Source: Candidatus Gerdarchaeota archaeon (GTDB lineage Archaea; Asgardarchaeota; Heimdallarchaeia; JABLTI01). From it: DNA of 7,713 nt. Positions 1 to 4,689 of the stretch are shown here, piece after piece. Each line of letters opens with the position of its first letter. The first letter of the stretch is position 1. The stretch is from positions 1-7,713 of the forward strand of contig JAEORJ010000322.1 in assembly GCA_016840945.1 (NCBI GenBank), given 5' to 3'. The notes below the pieces were generated by a model that did no database searches, had not been told where the DNA came from, and saw nothing but the letters and a program-made list of their open reading frames with translations. Made by a program: the position numbers and the translations under genes.

Positions 1-175
1 GTACACCATCCTTCCACTCAGAAACTCCTAATACCCCATCAACAGTAGGATCAGTTGTAGTACAACAATATAAAGTTCCAACAACAGCTGGAGCACTAAC
101 TAGAGTGCTACTTATAACTAACAACAATAAGGCGCTGCCTAATGTTGTTAAAATTAGATTATTTTTTCTTAGCAT
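1..175 (-). CDS. Secreted protein with CBM9/DOMON-like N-terminus (partial, runs off left edge)
   Basis: Translating the minus strand from an ATG at 175 gives 58 codons with no stop before the window edge. The protein starts MLRKNN, followed by a hydrophobic stretch at about residues 7-30 ending in VSAPA, which is a typical export signal. A Cys pair lies at 37-38. Next comes DPTVDGVLGVSEWKDG at about 43-58. This resembles the first strand and Glu-Trp segment of CBM9/DOMON-like beta-sandwich domains, usually extracellular carbohydrate- or ligand-binding modules. A GAGGG ribosome-binding-like site lies 7 nt upstream of the ATG. The gene is on the same strand as korAB and 132 nt downstream of korB, so read-through is possible. 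The start of the large plus-strand protein at 4690 has the same signal-plus-PTIDG layout. The rest of the protein cannot be seen; the export call is solid and the domain call moderate. Confidence 0.72.
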   Translation of the reverse strand, partial: MLRKNNLILTTLGSALLLLVISSTLVSAPAVVGTLYCCTTTDPTVDGVLGVSEWKDGV

Positions 176-182
176 TTTTCAA

Positions 183-187
183 CCCTC
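183..187 (-). promoter_or_regulatory. Ribosome binding site of the left-edge secreted gene
   Basis: On the minus strand GAGGG stands 7 nt before the ATG at 175. It partly matches the archaeal anti-Shine-Dalgarno sequence and supports this ATG for a gene of which only the first 58 codons are visible. Confidence 0.45.
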
Positions 188-220
188 GAATAAATAACTA
201 TATCATTATTCCTTTTAACA

Positions 221-230
221 AATAAATACT
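221..230 (-). promoter_or_regulatory. Candidate TATA box of the left-edge secreted gene
   Basis: The minus strand reads AGTATTTATT here, about 46-55 nt before the ATG at 175. A start site 25 nt downstream would leave a leader of roughly 25 nt holding the GAGGG site. TTATTCC (206-212) and GGAATAA (235-241) form a 7-bp inverted repeat around the box. AT-rich sequence produces such matches easily, so this is weak. Confidence 0.25.
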
Positions 231-307
231 TAATGGAATAACCAATAGCTGAAATATGGTTTAATAATTGATTTTTTTCCATCTAGGTAAGGTATTATGA
301 TTTTCTA

Positions 308-1168
308 TTATTTTATTGCTAGAAATTTTTGTTTTATATCATCAATATTCCTTTTTCGTTTTATTAATGGAGTCTTATTACCATGCTTATAAACAATTAA
401 TTCATCCTCAAAGGGTTTCCTTTTAGTATTTTTATAAAGAACACCCAAGGCAAATTTCTCATCAATTGCTTTTTCAAAAGCACTCAGTTTGTTCGTTGGA
501 TCATGATTATCTGTTAAATAATAGGAATGCTCTTTGAACCATTTGTAAGTATTTAGTTTGTTAAAACTAACACAAGGTTGCAGAATATCTACAAGAGAAA
601 ATCCTTTATGTTGTATTGCTTCCTTGAAGACTTTCTTCATATGATCTTTATCGCCTGCCATCGTTCGAGCAACAAAAGAAGCATCTTGTGATATTGCAAA
701 AGCTACCGGATTGAATGGTTTATTAATAACTCCTTCAACTTGAACTGCTGTCTCAAATCCTTCTAAACTTGTTGGGGATGCTTGACCTTTAGTAAGACCA
801 TAAACAAAATTATCATAAATCAAAGTTGTTACATTAATATTCCTTCGAATTGCGTGGATGAGATGATTACCTCCTTCTGAGAACATACACCCATCCCCAC
901 TAATTGTCATAACTTCTAATTCAGGATTAACTGCTTTAATAGCCATTGCAACAGGTAATGCCCTTCCATGTAAACCATTAACAAAATTCACTTTCATAAA
1001 ATGAGGTGTTTTAGCTGCTTGGCCTATACCAGAAATTATAACTAATTGTTGTTGTGATATCTGAAGCTCAAACAATGATTCTTTTAATGAATCCAAAATT
1101 GAGAAATTACCACAACCAGGGCACCAGTGTATTTCCACATCTGGCAAATCAAAAGGGTTCTCATTCAT
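308..1168 (-). CDS. korB: 2-oxoacid:ferredoxin oxidoreductase, beta subunit (TPP and Fe-S subunit)
   Basis: This is the thiamine-diphosphate-binding beta chain (286 aa) of a cytosolic enzyme that turns a 2-oxoacid plus CoA into acyl-CoA and CO2 and reduces ferredoxin. Visible motifs in order are CPGCGN (16-21) with two cluster cysteines, SGIGQAAKTPHF (46-57), GLHGRALP (65-72), the diphosphate/Mg motif starting GDG at 91-93 and closing near N120, YGLTKGQASPTS (123-134), and LQPC with Cys199. K53 and K127 match lysines tied to substrate handling in the Sulfolobus enzyme. The fourth usual cluster cysteine (SGIGC) is Gln50, and the usual GDGD is GDGC (Cys94). Length and order fit the archaeal two-subunit class. 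The ATG overlaps the korA stop as ATGA, with a strong GGAGGT site 6 nt upstream. The physiological substrate (2-oxoglutarate, pyruvate or branched-chain 2-oxoacid) cannot be fixed from sequence. Confidence 0.93.
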   Translation of the reverse strand: MNENPFDLPDVEIHWCPGCGNFSILDSLKESLFELQISQQQLVIISGIGQAAKTPHFMKVNFVNGLHGRALPVAMAIKAVNPELEVMTISGDGCMFSEGGNHLIHAIRRNINVTTLIYDNFVYGLTKGQASPTSLEGFETAVQVEGVINKPFNPVAFAISQDASFVARTMAGDKDHMKKVFKEAIQHKGFSLVDILQPCVSFNKLNTYKWFKEHSYYLTDNHDPTNKLSAFEKAIDEKFALGVLYKNTKRKPFEDELIVYKHGNKTPLIKRKRNIDDIKQKFLAIK

Positions 1169-2901
1169 TTTTGAACCTCCAGAACAATCGGATTGATTTT
1201 TTCCACCAGCTCTTCAACTGAAAATGGTTCACCAGAATATTTCAAAATTCGATGATCAAATTCAAGGCAGAATTTTGATTGTAATAATGAACCCAATTGT
1301 GCGGTGAAATTATTTTCAATTATAACCAATCTTTTTGCTTTATTCAAGTAGTCAATAGTGTTATTGTAAATAGGATAAACTTGTTGAAAGTGTAGCATAG
1401 CAATTTTTACTTTATCGAATCTCTTGATGGCTTCTTTAACTATTTCATAATTTGACCCCCAACAAACTAAGAGTATGTCATAATCATTGTCACCAATTAG
1501 TTCTGGTGGAATGATTTCAAATTGCATGATATCGACTTTCAGAAATCTTTTATTCATCATTTCAACACGCATAAATTTTAGATCTTCACTTATGTGTCCT
1601 TCTTCATCATGCTCGTGGCTATCAACTGCTATCAAACCTTCTCCTCCGGGGATACCTCGAGGTGAGAGTCCATCTTTTGTGAACCTATATCTTTTATAAT
1701 TGCTATCAGTTTCTGCAATATGCTCTTCAATTTTAATAGGAGATAAATCAAAAGGTGGTAAATTATAGTAATTATTTAACAAATATTGATCTGTTAAAAC
1801 AAAAACTGGTATTTGGTATTTATCAGCTAAATTGAACGCTTTCTGCATTAAATAGAAGGCTTGTTCATGGTTACCAGGTGTAAATATAATCCTTGGGAAT
1901 TCACCATGACCTGAATATAACGCCAAGTTCAAATCAGCTTGTTCTGTTCGAGTAGGCAAGCCAGTTGCAGGACCAGGACGTTGAGCAAGATGAATCACAA
2001 GCGGCATTTCTGTAACACCAGCTAAACTTATTCCTTCCTCCATTAACGCAAAACCACCACCTGATGTTGTTGCTAATCCTCTTGCTCCTGCATACCAAGC
2101 ACCAAAAACAGCATTTATTGCAGCAATCTCATCCTCAGCTTGTTCAACAATAATATCAAAATCCTTCTGATTTTGAGCTAGAAAAGTAAAAACAGCAGTT
2201 GAAGGACTCATGGGATAAGCACAAACAAAATTACAACCACCTGCTAGTGCACCAATTCCTATAGCTTCTGTACCATTCAATAATATATGATTAGCAACTT
2301 TTGGATCATTTTTAACTCTGAAATCAAGCTTCTTTGAACTTTCTAGTTCATTAGCAATTTTGTAACCAATTCGTGCAGCTTTACAATTATTTTCCAAGAT
2401 TTCTGGTTTTTTATCTGAAAACCGTTCTTTGAAATAATCATCAACTAACGTTATATCAACTTCTAATAATCCAGCTATTATTCCCGCAGCAATAGAATTT
2501 GTATAAACCTTATTTCCTAGATTAATTGCTTCTTGTGTTAATGGAACCTCAATAATGTGACTATCACTTATAACATCATTCCCAGCTAATATCTCCGTTT
2601 CACCGAAAATGACTGTTTCATTTGTAATGCGATCTTTATGTCGATCAATAGCCCCTTTAGTAAACACAAAGAATATATCAATATGTTTCACAAAAGCTCT
2701 AACTTCATGATTTGCGACACGAATTTCAGTGGAGTTCAAACCACCTCTTACTCGGGACATATATTCCTTTGTAGCAAAAATGTGATAATTCGACTTTTTT
2801 AAAACATTGGCTAATAAATCTTCAACTGTTTGAATACCTAAACCAGCAGCACCACATAGGACAATAGAAATGTCATCTTTTTTTACTATTTTCCCGTTCA
2901 T
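1165..2901 (-). CDS. korA: 2-oxoacid:ferredoxin oxidoreductase, fused gamma-alpha subunit
   Basis: This 578-aa chain is the partner of KorB in the cytosolic 2-oxoacid:ferredoxin oxidoreductase. Residues about 11-185 form the gamma domain, with the glycine-rich CGAAGLGIQT near 16-25 and the RVRGG segment near 50-54. Residues from about 207 form the alpha pyrimidine-binding domain: GTEAIGIGALAGGC, then the 2-oxoacid-binding loop as YPMSPST (229-235), EQAEDEIAAI near 253-262, TSGGGFALMEEG near 279-290, and RPGPATGLPTRTEQADL with Arg308, equivalent to the substrate arginine of the Sulfolobus enzyme. The C-terminal part ends with the usual YSGEPFSVEEL-type segment. The classic loop is YPITPSS, so Thr to Ser and Ile to Met are notable. 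The gamma-alpha fusion is typical of the archaeal two-subunit form, so no separate gamma chain is needed. No Shine-Dalgarno site precedes the ATG at 2901; a TATA-like box at the leaderless distance does. Confidence 0.93.
   Translation of the reverse strand: MNGKIVKKDDISIVLCGAAGLGIQTVEDLLANVLKKSNYHIFATKEYMSRVRGGLNSTEIRVANHEVRAFVKHIDIFFVFTKGAIDRHKDRITNETVIFGETEILAGNDVISDSHIIEVPLTQEAINLGNKVYTNSIAAGIIAGLLEVDITLVDDYFKERFSDKKPEILENNCKAARIGYKIANELESSKKLDFRVKNDPKVANHILLNGTEAIGIGALAGGCNFVCAYPMSPSTAVFTFLAQNQKDFDIIVEQAEDEIAAINAVFGAWYAGARGLATTSGGGFALMEEGISLAGVTEMPLVIHLAQRPGPATGLPTRTEQADLNLALYSGHGEFPRIIFTPGNHEQAFYLMQKAFNLADKYQIPVFVLTDQYLLNNYYNLPPFDLSPIKIEEHIAETDSNYKRYRFTKDGLSPRGIPGGEGLIAVDSHEHDEEGHISEDLKFMRVEMMNKRFLKVDIMQFEIIPPELIGDNDYDILLVCWGSNYEIVKEAIKRFDKVKIAMLHFQQVYPIYNNTIDYLNKAKRLVIIENNFTAQLGSLLQSKFCLEFDHRILKYSGEPFSVEELVEKINPIVLEVQK
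1175..1180 (-). promoter_or_regulatory. Ribosome binding site of korB inside the korA 3' end
   Basis: The minus strand reads GGAGGT here, 6 nt before the korB ATG at 1168. It lies within the last korA codons. Together with the ATGA overlap it indicates coupled translation of the two subunits and fixes the korB start. Confidence 0.8.
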
Positions 2902-2905
2902 ATCT

Positions 2906-2925
2906 ATAACATTATGAGATGTTAT
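2906..2925. promoter_or_regulatory. Inverted repeat upstream of korA, candidate operator
   Basis: ATAACAT (2906-2912) and ATGTTAT (2919-2925) are perfect 7-bp inverted arms with a 6-nt spacer, just upstream of the korA ATG at 2901. A further ATAACA copy lies at 2945-2950; with TGTTATT at 2920-2926 it forms a second 7-bp inverted pair. The elements overlap or flank the candidate korA TATA box. A repressor site is plausible but unproven in AT-rich DNA. Confidence 0.35.
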
Positions 2926-2931
2926 TAAAAA
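2922..2931 (-). promoter_or_regulatory. Candidate TATA box of the korAB operon
   Basis: The minus strand reads TTTTTAATAA at 21-30 nt before the korA ATG, the spacing expected if the transcript starts at or next to the start codon. The absence of a Shine-Dalgarno site before korA agrees with a leaderless transcript. No clear purine-rich BRE precedes it. Confidence 0.35.
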
Positions 2932-2992
2932 TGTCGCGCTAAAAATAACAAAGTAAATAATGATTAATTCATATTAATTTCTAAAATAAAGA

Positions 2993-3000
2993 TTTTATAA
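2993..3000 (+). promoter_or_regulatory. TATA box of the DUF362 gene
   Basis: TTTTATAA is preceded by the purine-rich AAATAAAGA, a fair BRE-plus-TATA pair. A start site about 25 nt downstream falls near 3022-3025, giving a leader of only about 8-18 nt depending on the start codon. This divergent region (2902-3031) also serves korA. Confidence 0.45.
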
Positions 3001-3040
3001 GAAACTATATCATTAATTTACAGGAATAATTGTGATTATC

Positions 3041-3928
3041 ATGACAAAAGTAGTAGTAATAGCAACAAATGATAGGATTTATGGTGTTAATAAATCACTT
3101 GAACTTTTAGGAATAAATCCAGTTGAAGATAAAGAGGTTATTTTCAAACCTAATTTTAATACTGCTGACCCTTATCCAGCCTCTTCTCATATGGACACTT
3201 TGAAACAAATGATTATTAAAATCAAAGAGATGGGTGCTAAAAGCATTACTTTAGCAGAGCGAAGTGGACCAGCAAATACCGAAGAAGTATTCAAGCAGAA
3301 AGGAGTGTATGAGCTAGCAAAAGAACTAGATTTTAAAATAGTAAATCTTGCTACAGCACCAGAAGAAGATTATATTCTAATCAAGCCGGAAAATAGCCAT
3401 TGGGAAAAAGGTTTCCTTTTTGCAAAAATTTACAAAGAAGCAGAATGTGTTGTTGAAACTTGTTGTTTGAAAACACACCAATACGGCGGACATTTTACAT
3501 TATCAATGAAAAATGCTGTTGGACTTGTTCCTCGAGATAATTATAATTATATGCGTGAATTACATAGCTCGAAAGATCAAAGAAGAATGATCGCGGAGAT
3601 TAATGCTGTCTATAAACCAGATTTGATTATCATGGATGGTATTACTGCTTTTATTGATGGTGGGCCAATGGAAGGTACAAGAAAAGATGCTAATGTTTTC
3701 ATTGCTGGTACTGATAAAATAGCAATTGATGCTGTTGCTGTCGCAGTTTTACGAATTCTAGGCACTACACCAGAAGTTACAAATGGACCTATCTTTGAAC
3801 AAGAGCAAATAGCCAGAGCAGTAGAATTAGGCATAGGTATTTCATCACCAAATGAAATTGAATTCCTTACTGATTCTGAAGAGAGTGAAAAATTAATCGA
3901 ACAAATTAAGAAGAAACTAATGGAGTAA
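3041..3928 (+). CDS. DUF362 domain protein
   Basis: The 295-aa product is a complete DUF362 domain, probably cytosolic (no signal or membrane segment). Family hallmarks, numbered from the ATG at 3041, are VIFKPNFN (33-40), GAKSITLAERSGP (65-77), the Cys-Cys-Leu-Lys-Thr-His segment at 141-146, LSMKNAVGLVPR (154-165), the PDLIIMDGI strand (193-201), GGP (207-209) and a TDKIAIDAVA helix around 224-233. Many DUF362 proteins also carry a C-terminal two-cluster ferredoxin domain; this one does not and ends with a charged EQIKKKLME helix. The family has no firmly established general activity, and I assign none. An in-frame GTG at 3032 with AGGA 6 nt before it could add three residues (MIIMTK...); I prefer the ATG because MTKVVVIAT begins naturally at the first strand. 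The gene is divergent from korAB with 139 nt between start codons. Confidence 0.88.
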   Translation: MTKVVVIATNDRIYGVNKSLELLGINPVEDKEVIFKPNFNTADPYPASSHMDTLKQMIIKIKEMGAKSITLAERSGPANTEEVFKQKGVYELAKELDFKIVNLATAPEEDYILIKPENSHWEKGFLFAKIYKEAECVVETCCLKTHQYGGHFTLSMKNAVGLVPRDNYNYMRELHSSKDQRRMIAEINAVYKPDLIIMDGITAFIDGGPMEGTRKDANVFIAGTDKIAIDAVAVAVLRILGTTPEVTNGPIFEQEQIARAVELGIGISSPNEIEFLTDSEESEKLIEQIKKKLME

Positions 3929-3936
3929 CACCATGT

Positions 3937-3964
3937 ATTGTCAGGATTTTTCCTGACAATTTTT
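3937..3964 (+). terminator. Hairpin plus U-tract terminator of the DUF362 gene
   Basis: ATTGTCAGGA (3937-3946) and TCCTGACAAT (3951-3960) form a perfect 10-bp stem with a four-T loop. T residues run through 3960-3964 on the plus strand, 8 nt after the DUF362 stop. On the minus strand no T-run follows, so the signal points one way. The stem also encodes the last residues and stop of the opposing kinase gene. Archaeal termination depends mainly on the U-tract; the stem may instead protect the RNA 3' end. Confidence 0.7.
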
Positions 3965-4525
3965 CTTAACATACCTTAAAAATAGTTCAATTTGTTTTTC
4001 GTTTTTAAACACAATATAATTATCTGGTCCAAGAGTTTCTTCAACTTCTTCAGTAATTTGCTTCAATTTTCTGACCTTATAGCGAATAGCATACCTAGAG
4101 AGTTCAAAAATAGCTGTAAAAATTGATTCTTTTGTTCCACTTTCTTCAATTTCTTTTGGTAGTGGAGTATAATGATGAAATTTAAGTATAGTATTTCTTG
4201 AGATTGTTCTTGCAATTAAACGCCAGATAATAAGGTAAAGTGGTAGGTCGAGAATAATTGCAAAAGTTGCTTGCTCAAGTATTAATGGACGAACTTTAGA
4301 ATAGTTACCATCAAAAATCCAGCGATCGTTTTTCAAAATATCTTTAACCTTTGCTCGAAACTCAACTAAAGGGTAAGATTGCCAATTAGGTCTATGAAAT
4401 AAATCATCTAAGTGCACATCTAAGCATTGTAATATTTCACCTAAATCATTAGCTAATGTTGTCTTTCCACTTCCAGGAGGACCGTAAATAGTAATTTTTT
4501 GAAGGTCAATGCTATGCTTAGTCAT
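3941..4525 (-). CDS. P-loop nucleoside/nucleotide-kinase-like protein (FlaR/adenylate-kinase-like)
   Basis: This 194-aa soluble protein opens with a Walker A loop GPPGSGKTT (15-23), followed by LDDLFHRPNW (39-48), WIFDGNYS (69-76), a strand ending LDLP (92-95) as the Walker-B-like position, and a basic helix with Arg102, Arg106 and Arg110 where the lid of such kinases lies. The order matches small P-loop proteins often annotated as adenylate-kinase-like or 'topology modulation protein FlaR'; these probably phosphorylate a small molecule, but the substrate is not settled and the FlaR name is historical. The ATG at 4525 is preferred; an in-frame TTG at 4537 would add MGKK, but neither has a good Shine-Dalgarno site. 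It converges on the DUF362 gene with 12 nt between stops, and its last codons form the terminator stem of that gene. Nothing in its position ties it to KorAB. Confidence 0.85.
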   Translation of the reverse strand: MTKHSIDLQKITIYGPPGSGKTTLANDLGEILQCLDVHLDDLFHRPNWQSYPLVEFRAKVKDILKNDRWIFDGNYSKVRPLILEQATFAIILDLPLYLIIWRLIARTISRNTILKFHHYTPLPKEIEESGTKESIFTAIFELSRYAIRYKVRKLKQITEEVEETLGPDNYIVFKNEKQIELFLRYVKKNCQEKS

Positions 4526-4604
4526 TTTTTTACCCAAGGAGATAATTTTTTAACTATTTTTGCTTATACCGAAAGTATATTATTTTTTCTAATGAAAAGC
4601 ATTA

Positions 4605-4614
4605 ATAGTACTAT
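4605..4614. promoter_or_regulatory. Perfect 10-bp palindrome beside a TATA box, candidate operator
   Basis: ATAGTACTAT is its own reverse complement and overlaps the left part of the TATAAAATA box of the large secreted gene. Smaller inverted repeats follow: AATAT/ATATT at 4617-4629, and GTGAT/ATCAC at 4639-4656 around a second TATAAA. One or more may bind a regulator; AT-rich chance is the alternative. Confidence 0.25.
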
Positions 4615-4620
4615 AAAATA
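4612..4620 (+). promoter_or_regulatory. Candidate TATA box of the large secreted protein
   Basis: TATAAAATA lies 70-78 nt before the ATG at 4690, implying a leader of about 45-50 nt. A second candidate, TATAAAT at 4647-4653, would give a leader near 15 nt. Both lie in the 164-nt region shared with the divergent kinase gene, and neither can be preferred from sequence alone. Confidence 0.35.
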
Positions 4621-4689
4621 TGACATATTGCACAAGTAGTGATGTCTATAAATCACCAAATATCAAGTATATATGGAGAATGCCATTAA

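Noticed and set aside
272..278. T-run downstream of korB considered as a terminator
   Set aside because: It is on the plus strand. korB is read on the minus strand, where this is an A-run, and no stem precedes it. No clear korB terminator is visible.
308..1168. Possible decayed korB because of the missing cysteine
   Set aside because: The frame is intact, all other motifs are kept, and the gene is translationally coupled to korA with a strong ribosome site, so it is a variant and not a pseudogene.
1487..1699. Open frame of 70 codons on the plus strand
   Set aside because: It lies wholly antisense inside korA and its Ser/Pro/Ile-rich translation matches no family; it is a shadow of a well-supported gene.
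3610..3972. Open frame of 120 codons on the minus strand
   Set aside because: It is mostly antisense to the DUF362 gene and overlaps the kinase 3' end; the translation shows no recognisable motif.
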